From assembly GCF_000002425.4 (NCBI RefSeq), contig NC_037269.1, forward strand, positions 12,968,675 through 13,032,674: 64,000 nt of DNA, in the 5' to 3' direction. Under the pieces are notes generated by a model, which had not been told where the DNA came from, made no database searches, and worked only from the letters and a program-made list of their open reading frames with translations. This document shows positions 34,600-44,560 of the stretch, piece after piece. A program made the translations under genes and the position numbers. The number at the start of each line of letters is the position of its first letter. The first letter of the stretch is position 1. This stretch comes from Physcomitrium patens. Its lineage: Eukaryota > Streptophyta > Bryopsida > Funariales > Funariaceae.

Positions 34600-35215
34600 T
34601 TAGTTATGTTATGAATAGAGTGTCTCTTTTTGAAGAATGTCCCTACAGAATTATTGGACAAGAGTGAAGAAGGTCATATAATATCCAAAATGCACTAAGG
34701 ATCATGGTCTATATTATAATACACAACAACTACCACCCAAATTGATTGGCTATGTAGATGCTGATTTTGGAGGTGACTCAGATGACCCAAAAATTGCACC
34801 AAATTCATATACACTCTTGGATCAATAACTATTCCTTAGAAGAGTCATAAACAGGGTTCTTTAATTACATCCATGATGATTGCTAAACTAATCACTCTTG
34901 TTGAGTCCACTAAGAAAACCTTGTGATTATACAGATTATTACAATTCCTTAATGCTATACAAGAGCTTCCAACTACAATTTATTATGACAATCAATTTGC
35001 ATTGGCTCTCATTAAAAATACTAAGTATGACAAAAGAACAAAATACATCAATATAAAATACTTTGCTATTCATAAAAAAATATGAAAACAAACTCATGGA
35101 TTTCAAATACATCCATACAAATTAATAAATAGCACATATGTTACAAAAGGCTTTACTGCAAGATATTTTTCAAAAATTACATACTCTACTTGGCCTTAGA
35201 CAATTCCAAAATAAT
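34600..35215 (+). pseudogene. Copia RNase H pseudogene
   Basis: About 34745-34800 reads YVDADFGGDSDDPK, the Copia RNase H start (YxDADwAGdxxdrkSTsG type), and about 34890-35110 has fragments like PTTIYYDNQFALALIKN in broken frames. It removes RNA from the hybrid during reverse transcription in a working element. Stops make it inactive. Confidence 0.75.
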
Positions 35216-35273
35216 AAATGGGAGGAAAGTAGAAAAGATCATTCTTTATAGAATATGTCTAGATGAGTGGGAG

Positions 35274-35528
35274 TGTTGGATGAATACATCCAAACATATT
35301 CTACTCCTCATTCATCAGTACTACCAAAGGATTTCACATGTCTGTAAGTTAGCTTATTGTGTTCCATAGTTTAGTTCGAGAGAGATACAGTTGCAGAGTG
35401 TTGTCGAACGAGAGAGAGTACTTTCAGTATTAGATTCTTGTGACACTAAAGAATTGTGTAAGATTGAATAAAGAGATATTTGTATTATAAACGAGTGTAC
35501 ATTAGCAGAGAGAGTATAGAATCCAACA
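35274..35528 (+). repeat. 3' LTR of the Copia element
   Basis: A 255 bp partner of 24308-24560. It is preceded by a purine-rich GATGAGTGGGAG (polypurine tract) and followed by the TSD CTATT. It ends AGAATCCAACA. Confidence 0.92.
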
Positions 35529-35533
35529 CTATT

Positions 35534-35894
35534 GACCAGGGATATAGTGGCCAAACGATGTGCCGCGTTCATGGATGAAAGTCAACCGACTGACAGTTCT
35601 CCTCACTAACATATCGCAAATCGGGACACTAGGTTGCCAAGAGATGACCACTTCGGCAGGATAGGATTGGTAGAGACCCTATATGGAGCTGACCGATGGA
35701 TTCCAAGGAAGTTCGAGGAGGAAGTCGAAGCGTTAGTCAAAAGGTGCCACGCACAGTGTGACTTTGACAGAATTGCGAGGCCTCCTGTTTTGCATCAACA
35801 CTTCTCGACTGTTATGACTAACTGCTGTATGCAAATCGTGATGACAAGCGTCAATTTCCATTTCAAGCAAGATTATAAACTTTCAGCTCGGTGA
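35534..35894 (+). other. Open frame in GC-rich island, perhaps a terpene-synthase-like exon relic
   Basis: The frame from 35610 has no ATG near its start and reads LPRDDHFGRIGLVETLYGAD, then RKFEEEVEALVKRC. The pattern F-x-R-(I/L)-x-L-V-(D/E)-x-L-x4-DR-x4-F-x-x-E resembles the plant terpene synthase N-terminal segment (DLFERLWLVDxLxRLGIDRxF). The match is short and rests on pattern only. No upstream DDxxD-class domain or other exon was seen. It may be a gene fragment or chance. Confidence 0.22.
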
Positions 35895-38104
35895 CGGTAC
35901 GACATGAAAGCGTACCTCGTCTAAACAACCGAACAGTTCTTCACTTTCTCTATTTTGGTAGTACTAGAGCTTTTTATTAGGCGGAGAGCCGTGACATGAT
36001 CCCACGCCATGCCTTGGAGCGGTTCCATTTCGCATGGTGAGTACAGTACAGTTCCGGTCAGGTTCTGGTTTAGGATTCTGTCGTGTTTGCCGAGAAGAGT
36101 TTGCATGGTGGCCTGAGTTGCTATCTGTTTTAAATGGTGCCCTATTTCTAATTTTGAGGAGGGGAACTCGTTCTCCTGACTTGACCTTATTCGGACCCGA
36201 AAGTCTCAACAAAAGAATAGGCTTGGGGTGTGATGGCGACCCTTCCACTACAGCCGGAGTGTTAATCGTGCGCTTTGGCTGGTCGAAGATGTCGATCAAT
36301 GACGGTAGCTTAGGCGCGTTGTAACTGGGTTTAGGGTTTAAAAGGTGCGGTCTGTTTGCTACATGGAATGAGTTAGACCGATGAACATTCTTAATGGAAC
36401 AGTGGTGAGGCTACTGATCCACGTGAGGGGTTCAAAACCTACAGTGCTCGGTATTCGTCCCATTCATACGAATACAAATATGGCTGATATGACACTGTTT
36501 TTTTGGATCAAAATGTATCACAAATCACATTTAAATTTTTATAGAATGCCGTTGAAAATGTTAAAGGCATTTTTATGCAAAGATGGCCTAATTACAGGAA
36601 CACATGACGCGATGCACTGACATCCATACATGGGGAACAGAGTACATGGAAGAGTGTAGTGCAATCTTCCATGTACATCTACGTACCGCCCCATATATAG
36701 TGGTATACGAGGACTGTGGATGGAGGAAATTAAACGATGCGTACGCCGACGAATTTAAAAGAGAATTATCTACTGGACCACTTAGTGCGAACCGTGACAT
36801 ATAGGCATGAACAGAAAGCAAGGAAAATTAAAGAACGGTTTAGAATGTATATAAAGTAAAGAAATCCTAGTGCATTCTGCTCGAACGACGAACATGATAT
36901 TCGGCGGTAGAAAGCGCCATTAAATGCACAAAAGCACTGTTGTTATTTTTTTAAGGTGCTCTCACAAAATAAGATTAACTATCTTTTGAAATTACGGGTA
37001 TTAATAGTAACGCTACTAGAAACAAAGTAAAGCACGTTGTGCAAGATGTCACAAATACAAGCTCGCCAGCAATTTTATTGACACTGGATGCAAATCTTAT
37101 TAAATAATGCAACTTGAACTGTACAGTGCATCGTCCTGTGGCAGTGATTAGAACACATAAGTGGTTCGTAAGTTGCTGGCAAACCATTTTGAAATCGCAA
37201 ACCCCAGTTTTTCAGCAACAGATAAAAGGTGACATCTTAAGATTTTACCAACGTGTCCTTTCCCCCATAACGATCTAATTTTAAATGACCTCAAAAAACA
37301 AATTTGTAAACCTCAACATTGGCATGCATGTACTTAATTACAATTTTCATTTCGCCTTACCAATAAGGAGTGGCCCGCGTTAATTCTAAAAATTTATTTC
37401 CTCGTTTTCTTTTATCACTTACCTCCCACTTTAAGTAACAATTTCTCTCATCGACTAGAACATTTATGTGTGTTACACATGATTAACCAAAGATGCACGA
37501 CACTCGACCCGAAAACTACAGCAGCATTTTCGGAGTTGCCCATCGAGCCGTCTGGAAATGAAGAGGCGAGAACTAAGAACTATGATCCCAATAGACAAAA
37601 GCCAGTGACATACACATACATTCAGTGACTAGGTTAACGAAGCCTGATGCGCCGTTATGAACTCAGTCCAGGTCCTTATACTTAATTCACGTGCAGGACA
37701 GACTAGCATGACGTAATGAGTAACATCAAGATTCGACAGCAACAGAGCACTCTCATGACATGAGCAACTTCTGCAGAGAATCCTACGAGGCTGTTTATTG
37801 TACAGCGAGCGGACGTAGTTTCAGACTAGAACTGAGAGCTCTGCCAACAGGTATATGATTACGCAAAACAAAGGTCCACCCTACGCAATGACTAGTCTGA
37901 CTAGAAGACACAAGGTGTGTAAACTAAACATTTACGTCATAAAAACGTGTCATTGATCATCTATTAAATAGATAAAGAAGCTCAATCGGCGGCCCCATGT
38001 TATTGCAAGATCGGAAAAAATGGACATCATCAAATCCGAAATCTGCTGCTACAGTGATTAGTTACATGGGGTGGTTTTCAAGAAGGGATATCGGGAACCA
38101 ACAT
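35895..38104. other. GC-rich island, no confident gene
   Basis: Open frames on both strands (for example 36034-36324 plus, 35964-36299 minus, 36588-36821 minus) overlap each other and show no motif I recognise. A telo-box-like GGGTTTAGGGTTTA lies at 36327-36340, of the kind often found in promoters of plant housekeeping genes, but no gene start was identified beside it. 37780-38100 probably includes the 3' untranslated part of the STIG1-like gene. Confidence 0.45.
36327..36340. promoter_or_regulatory. Telo-box-like motif
   Basis: GGGTTTAGGGTTTA is two units of the plant telomeric heptamer. Such boxes occur in promoters of plant ribosomal and cell-cycle genes. Here it stands alone in the GC-rich island with no assigned gene. 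Confidence 0.4.
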
Positions 38105-38950
38105 CTAATGGCCGTAACCGCACAACCCATACTTGCAATCTTTCTTACACTGCCTGTTACACTTGCCGCAATGTTTGCGGTTTGTATTAAGGTTGACGCA
38201 CTTACCGTCGCAGCAAGTTCTTCCCCATTTGCACTTATTACCACACTCTCCGCAGTTTCTAGAATCAGTCTTAAAATCCTTGCACTGGCCCCAGCAGCAA
38301 CCACCGTTCTTACCACAACACTTACCACAGGCGCCACAGTTACTGTGATCCCACCTAAGGTTCTTGCACGAACCATTGCAACAAGTGGTCCACCGATTGC
38401 ACTGATTGTAACACTTCCCACAATGCTTGTCGTTGGTCAGCTTATTGACGCACTTGCTGTCGCAGCATAATGTATCCTTGCCAGTGCATTTAATCCTGCT
38501 GGAGCACACAGGGGCGGGTGGATCCCTGCAGCACTTGCCATTCTTACATTTGTATCCATTTTTGGTGTCGCACACAGCCTTGGACCCCCAGCAGCCGCCG
38601 CAGTGCCTATTGTTGCTAGAAACATCCTGACAATGATTTCCACAGCACTTAGGCGAAACAAACCCGAGATTGTTGCAGTCTTTCGATTTCTCACAGTATA
38701 GACGGTTAGAATAGCTGAGTAGAATGCGAGCTATGTGACGATTATTGCCCTTGGGAACCGATGTTGGATCCTCCTCGCCTGCTGGCGGAATGTACTCATA
38801 GGGCTGCACTTCGTACAACTCTTCGGCGACGTTGGACTCGGTGATCTCACGACCATGTCTGTCTGCAACCAATTTGCTTTCAACAGCAACCTGCAGAAAC
38901 AGCAACGCAACCAGGAAACCTACTAAACCATGTGCAGATTTCGAAGCCAT
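38105..38950 (-). CDS. STIG1-like cysteine-rich secreted protein, expanded
   Basis: A single uninterrupted reading frame of 281 codons. I chose the ATG at 38950 because it has good context (ACCATGGCT) and is followed at once by a signal peptide (MASKSAHGLVGFLVALLFLQ, probable cleavage after about residue 25). The open frame continues 118 codons upstream, but that part has no such features. After a polar linker (residues about 26-80) come about five modules of the form CC-x3-C-(V/K)(N/D)...(N/D)CG-x-C, for example CCGNHCQDVSSNNRHCGGC and CCDGKCVNLNTNRKHCGKC. The end is CKYGLCGYGH, the family's usual finish. STIG1 proteins are apoplastic; in flowering plants they act at the stigma and pollen tube surface and bind lipids or receptors. 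Most members are about 140-160 residues, so this one is enlarged by extra modules. No intron is needed. It is the only confident host gene here. Confidence 0.9.
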   Translation of the reverse strand: MASKSAHGLVGFLVALLFLQVAVESKLVADRHGREITESNVAEELYEVQPYEYIPPAGEEDPTSVPKGNNRHIARILLSYSNRLYCEKSKDCNNLGFVSPKCCGNHCQDVSSNNRHCGGCWGSKAVCDTKNGYKCKNGKCCRDPPAPVCSSRIKCTGKDTLCCDSKCVNKLTNDKHCGKCYNQCNRWTTCCNGSCKNLRWDHSNCGACGKCCGKNGGCCWGQCKDFKTDSRNCGECGNKCKWGRTCCDGKCVNLNTNRKHCGKCNRQCKKDCKYGLCGYGH

Positions 38951-41396
38951 GGTCCTACCGTCAATAATCTGTGATCTCAAGACAGAGAAATTCGTCAGGT
39001 TCGTTCTGCAGACTCCGTTATCACCCTGTGCGGGAACTGGTGAAGGAACTGGTGAAGATGGAGGAGGAGGGAAGTGGCACCCTACTTTCAAACAGCAAAC
39101 GATGGCAAATATACACGAACTGCTGAGGCGAATGAAGTGGTACCTTTGGATCATTAAAAAGAACACCCCATGTGTGGCACTGTAGTGCACTATGCAAGTC
39201 AAATTTTCAATCTTAGTCAGTCCGGTGCCGCCGAAAATAGGATCTCTCTGTAGCAAAATGCATCTACAACGCTCCATGTCAGCCTGAAATAATATCACTT
39301 TCAAAATATAGAACTATCGGTAGGATCTCGTGCATTTGCAGCAAATGTGCTTTCGTGGTCACTGTCCACCTCCTGGACGTGGCGATGAAAGGTCGGATCT
39401 ACCGCACCCTACTTTATTGCCTACAATTGCTGAATTCAAGCCTGGAAAGATTGCCCTCAGCCTTTGGCTGTTGGTCTTTCGAAGATGCTCACGGACAGTA
39501 AACCCATCGCAAGAGCTGTGCGATCATCCGTGTGGAGATTTCGATCCGGGGATTGATCAATGTAATCCGGAGATATCTAGAAATCTCCGTATGGGGTAAC
39601 AGTGAAACTAATCATTCTATTGAATTCATTGCACTTGGGTTTTCTAATCGAGAGAATTTGATAATGACTCCTGCCTGCACAAGAGTGGTTCACGTCTATG
39701 ACTAGTTTGTGAGTGCAACTGTGATCCGAGCTTTCATGAGATCCTTGATGAGAAATATTTCACATTGTGCAATATTCGAGTTTCACATTGAGAAATATTC
39801 GAGTTACATTGTGCTTTGGGGAAGATTATGAATTCATAAGGACTTCCTGGAATCAGCATGGTTGCAAATGCTTAATCTTCTTCTCGAGTTCAGTCACATC
39901 AGTCCTGGAACCACTAGTCTTGGATTCCAGTACCCACAGATCACCTCCGAATATGGAGATTTCAGTATCTTTTTCTGTGTAGATTGAAGGGTGAATCCGA
40001 CTAAGATCAGAACATTACGCCCATGCTGTAACATTACAAAATATTGTATCAATCGGCACTGTCAACAACGAAGGGATGATAAAGAGGGTATAGATTAACT
40101 TGTTTTACTTTTGATGTAAGATAATTTAAAGAATTCATAATTTTGTGTTTTAACATATTGAAACTAATGCAATAGTGAAATGCCACGGTCACCGAATATG
40201 ATTTTTTACAAAGATGAAAAGCTTCAGTTCTTGGATTGTTTTGGATTATGTTCCTTACCATAATCAGTTTATGCACAATGTTCAACATTCTTGTAATTTA
40301 AAGTTACACATGGTACAATAATCGTAACATTCCAAATTTTTATTTATTTTTCTTTCTTTCTTTCTTCATGTTGATAATTATATCATTAGTTCAATTTTAC
40401 ACGAGAAACTCAGCAGCCGAGTTATTAATGTGGGCACATGTATACATATACATATACATATATAATCAATGCCCTGTATTGATCTTTTGGATATGAAGTT
40501 AGCAATTGCATGCATTGCTGGTGAGTGGACCATGCAGCACACGTCTCGCACAACACATTAGACCTGCCGGGCTGCTCCGGGAACCCGCCCTTCGAAGCGT
40601 TGATGATCGAAAAAAATAGATGTCGAAGGTCACCATAGGACACGTGGGCACGCAACGATGGTGGGTCGGAGGCCCCCGACACACCCTCACAAGACCAGCA
40701 CAAGTGCGCGAGGGAAAGCAAGGTCGACTCGTGGTCCCGAATTAGGTCCACGACCTGGCCAACTAAGCGTTGCCCCCAGTTCATCGTGCGGCACAGTTGC
40801 GCCGCTTAATCTGGGCTAGGTCTTTGCAGCGCGAATCCTCCCAATAGGATCTCCGATTAGTAGCTTGCGCTTGGCGTCTTCGCTCATGCTGGTGAACAAG
40901 TCACTGCCCCTAACGTTGATCGACGAGGACCGGACGTACGAGACCAGACTGGACGACAGGTGTGAGGTGTAGGCTCTGTTTCCAGCGGCATAGTTTGGTG
41001 GCCATGAAGAAGGTGGTGTGATCAACAATGCAAGAATGTATAAAAATACATAAAAAGAAGTTGGTAGTATCAGTAGTACTTCGACAACAACAACGACCAC
41101 GACGACCCTACTGAAGCACCAACTTCACGATCTGGTTGCTTTACTGTCTGTTTCAATCGGCGAAGTATTCTACCCTTCGATCCAGCCTTTTTCATTTTTG
41201 AAAACTTCTGAACATAGATAGATAGATAAATATATCCAACGGAGACTCTGTTTAATTATGTTCCAGGAGAAGTTTCCAGTTAGAATGTACCGGGCTTATG
41301 ATTTGTGGAAACATGGTATTCGCAGTAATTAATAACGGTGAGGATCATGAGGGTACTCCTCATAAAACATTCTACATGGGCAAGGCTAAGCTGGGT
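38951..41396. other. GC-rich island, upstream of the STIG1-like gene; no confident gene
   Basis: The part up to about 39310 is probably 5' untranslated region and promoter of the STIG1-like gene. Frames at 39330-39599 (plus), 40425-40784 (minus, ATG-initiated, 119 codons) and 40816-41100 (minus, no ATG at its start) have mixed composition and no recognisable domain. Short ATACAT repeats lie at about 40441-40462 and GATA repeats at 41214-41230. Confidence 0.45.
39095..39115 (-). promoter_or_regulatory. Possible TATA box of the STIG1-like gene
   Basis: On the minus strand the sequence GTGTATATTTGCC lies about 155 bases before the chosen ATG. This would give a 5' untranslated region of roughly 120 bases. 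It is a positional guess; no other core element supports it. Confidence 0.3.
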
Positions 41397-42733
41397 TGTC
41401 TATATTTTCATGTGTGTCTCTGAGGCTTTCCTTTTTAGATGGCAGTTCTTTGCATATTCGGTTGTTTGATGAGTGTTTGATTTTTGACGCTGTTGTTGTT
41501 GTTGTTGTTTTTATTAGCAGAAGCAGCACGTGATTCAATGGTGAAGTTCCCAATGGCTTGGCTGTCGTTAATGAATTCAGCAATGTTCTGTCTCACAGTC
41601 ACCTGTTTTTGCTGGTTAATTGGACAGGATGCAGTTTTCATGGCAAAACTGAGTTGAAAGTTAGCATTGTCTCACAGCTTTTGAGCAGGTGCTTCCCAGG
41701 CATTCTATTAATTTCAAGTTTTGATTATTTTATTGGTCTCGTGTTGTGTTTGTCTACTTAATCTATTTTAAGTATATGGATGCTAATTCTTTGCTTTTAA
41801 AAAGCACCTATAAAATCATCCAAAATTTCAGGGTGAAGGAACATGGAGTCATAAAAGGTTTGGTCAGAGGATGCTTTTCAAAAACATACAAGAACGCGTT
41901 TAGTATTGAACTCATGTTAAAAAAGCAACAATCACAAGATGAAGTTCTTTACTTTCGTTGCAATAAACAATTGTTTGTTAAAAACAGTGAATGCTATGTA
42001 AAAAAATTAAAGTTGTCGTTTTGAACACTAGCATTATAAAGTTTTATTTAAAGACTCCTTATTCATCATATATATATATATATATATATATGTATAATTA
42101 CCATATTCAATCCATCTAATATTAAACGTTTCAGTCATTTTTTGTCTCACAAAAAATAATACAAATCTTATTGTAATTTAAATTTTACAATAAATTATGT
42201 ATGTATGTATGTATGTATGTATGTATACATACATATACAAAATGAAGTTTTGAATAGATATAGAGTTATGTTAAATTAAGAATAAATAACTTCATAAATT
42301 AATCTTAAGGTAGAATCTTAACTTTTAAATCTACTAACCAATTTTTTTTAAAAAAATCATAAATAATCATAAATGAATTGAAAAATAATACAGCCAAATG
42401 TATAATGTTGATTTTTTGGCAATTAATCAAGATTATTTAAAGGTGAATATCATTTCTTCTCATACAAAATTAATTTGATTGATATCGAAGGATTGCAGAC
42501 AAAAACGTAACCTTAGAATTCCAATACTTTTGAACATAAAAGATATTTGAAGGACGAACCAAAGTCCTTGGCTGATATACTTTCTTGATTTGTTAAAAAA
42601 GGGTATACTGTTCCCAAATAATCTAAATGATTGCATACACAAGTCAAGAATGATGAACAACATTAAAAATCAACTAATAAAAGCTTACGCACAAACCACA
42701 TAAGCCTCAGAGACACACATGAAAATATAGACA
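41397..42733. mobile_element. Candidate non-autonomous DNA element with 32 bp inverted ends
   Basis: 41397-41428 (TGTCTATATTTTCATGTGTG...) and 42702-42733 are perfect inverted copies over 32 bases, 1337 bp apart end to end. From about 41740 the interior becomes AT-rich, unlike the island around it, and includes (TA)n and (GTAT)n microsatellites (42068-42092, 42198-42225). There is no transposase. No clear TSD is seen next to the arms, so the ends may not be exact or the structure may have another origin. Confidence 0.45.
42198..42230. repeat. (GTAT)n microsatellite
   Basis: About seven GTAT units followed by a complementary ATAC stretch, so it can also form a hairpin. Confidence 0.9.
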
Positions 42734-44560
42734 CAAAGCCGCGATCATCTATAGCTAATAATAGTATAGACTTATGGTCCTGAGATCTCCCAGTTAACTA
42801 TTGAATTTTGTATCAATATGTTCTTCATCGACAAACCAAAAAAATACAAAAAACCAAAATAGAATATAAAACATGTAAAGCCCTACATGTATCACACAGC
42901 AAAGAAGCATGTTGACAATAGCATAGTGCACGTTTCCACAGCCAGTGATTACAAGATATAATTTTCCACGTCGAGTAGTGCCCAGTGCAGATACACAAGA
43001 ATACAAATGCAAGATCCAGTGTCGTCCCCTACGCTTGGCACTTCGGCCCCACGCACACAAACAGTGCACAGCCTTACCGATAATGTGCGATATTCCACAC
43101 CCCACTCCTATTCGGCCCTTTCCATACCGTGAAATCAGTTTTTGCAGATCTGGATGGATGCACACCAGTGCACACAAACTCTGAAGCCGAGGTTCTTCAT
43201 CCACCTTCTGATTCCGAATGGGTGTCGTTGTCGATTAAGCTTCAGATTGTGCACCAATCTGTGACACTTAATTTAAACCTGGTCCAGAAACAGCACCATT
43301 CAGTAGTCAATCGGAAGGTTGACCTGGGGGTCCGCTTGTCTGCACCTGGAACAGGGATATTTGGAATATGGATAGTTTTGTAGGGCAATGCATCGCGCAT
43401 TTGAATCAATTCAATAGCTAGCCACTCGTTAAATCCTTCTCATAGTTTATATAGCAAACTGCAGGGACCATAGCGAGCGTCGACGATCGAAATGGTGAGC
43501 GTTTCATACTGATGTTGTTCGATGGAGCAGATCCTGTTATGACCGTCTTTCTGTTCATTTGTGTCATTTGAGATTGTGTTTGTATCTAGATCTTTCTCAA
43601 AGTGGCCACAGAACTGGGCTTTTGCAACGTTTTACCACAAACGTGTCTGCGTGATGTTTCGTCGGTCCACCAAACACATCCAACAGGTGTGTGGATAGGT
43701 TTGATATTTGATGCCTGTCCCCCACTTGCATGTGAGGTAGAAAGGTGTCACCGCAAAGGCTGAAGGAGTGCACCATCAAGAACTGACTCGCTTAAAAATA
43801 CACTTGTGAAGTAGTTTTAGGCAAGAATAGACGTGACATCTTTGTCTAATATGCACGAAAACCCACATCACACACACACACATACTATTACTGTTGTGAT
43901 CGGCACGCAATGCAAGTTGAGCAAATGCAGGGCCTCTATCGTTTCTATAATAACCTGCACTTAGCACATCTATATGGATAAAGGCTTTGCAAGCTCCACT
44001 GTAGCTGGTGAGCTCCACTGTTAACCCAATTTACAAAATTATCCTCGACCAACACTCTTATCACAGAGCTTCGACAACTTGCTATAGATCTGTTTGCAGC
44101 ACGCGCGCGTGTGCACTGAATCGAAGCGCACTTTTCTTAGCATACTCCTTAGTGCAACAGAAGTACGGTACCATGCTGTAAGGCATTGCAATATATTTGT
44201 GGTGAGTACAACCGCTGCAGTGTTAAAATTCTGGTGTGTTGGATACACGGAGGTACGATGGTGCTCCGTGAATTAAGGTAGCTGAGGTTTTGCACTGACA
44301 GCGATGGCGGCCTTTCATGAATGCATAGTTTCTAGTGTTTCACATACCTCTCAACTACACAGTTTTTTCTCCTTAAGCTAGGAAACATCTGCGGGTAGCC
44401 CACAAACTGTTGAATCGGTTAATCACCAAATCGGTATTTTTTCTAGACCAGGATTCATTTAGGGTTACAAGTATGGATTCCACTTATGCTACTGCCGCGC
44501 GCTATGATCCACCGTCATGTCCCCTTGGACACAAGGAAGACACAATAATGATTGAGGCAA
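42734..44560. other. GC-rich island, no confident gene
   Basis: Overlapping frames on both strands at 42794-43204 (minus, GTG start, hydrophobic C-terminus) and 42945-43184 (plus) cannot be assigned. At 43446-43494 a TTTATATAG box is followed by ATG and immediately by GTGAGC, as in plant genes whose first intron begins just after the start codon, but no convincing second exon was found. CA repeats lie near 43870. Confidence 0.4.
43446..43500 (+). promoter_or_regulatory. Possible gene start: TATA box, short leader, ATG followed by intron-like donor
   Basis: TTTATATAG at 43446-43454, then about 37 bases of GC-rich leader, then ATG (43492-43494) and GTGAGC. A candidate acceptor TGTATCTAG lies at about 43580, but the product after it would be short and unfamiliar. 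Confidence 0.2.

Larger units (their letters stand above)
24308..35528 (+). mobile_element. Ty1/Copia retrotransposon, split by a Gypsy insertion
   Basis: It is bounded by two LTRs (24308-24560, 35274-35528) that start TGTTG and end CCAACA. It is flanked by an exact 5 bp TSD, CTATT (24303-24307 and 35529-35533). Without the nested Gypsy element (25955-32349 plus one TSD copy) it is about 4.8 kb, normal for Copia. The domain order gag, protease, integrase, RT, RNase H is that of Copia. By eye the LTRs differ at roughly 6-7% of positions. Coding frames are broken throughout, so it cannot move by itself. It sits inside GC-rich island DNA. Confidence 0.92.

Noticed and set aside
38062-38694. Long open frames on both strands across the STIG1-like gene
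   Set aside because: These are shadow frames of a GC-rich, cysteine-codon-rich gene; only the 281-codon frame has a signal peptide and family motifs.
38951-39304. 118-codon upstream extension of the STIG1-like frame
   Set aside because: It would bury the clear signal peptide in the middle of the protein and has no matching family sequence; it is better read as leader DNA that happens to be open.
40425-41100. Two minus-strand frames (40425-40784 and 40816-41100) that might be exons of a small protein gene
   Set aside because: The upstream frame has no ATG at its start; the downstream one ends in a microsatellite-encoded Tyr-Val run. No domain, and they are in different frames without clear splice sites.
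42794-43204. 136-codon minus-strand frame with a hydrophobic end
   Set aside because: It starts at GTG, has an overlapping open frame on the other strand (42945-43184), and its hydrophobic tail comes from an AT-rich stretch. No motif is recognisable.
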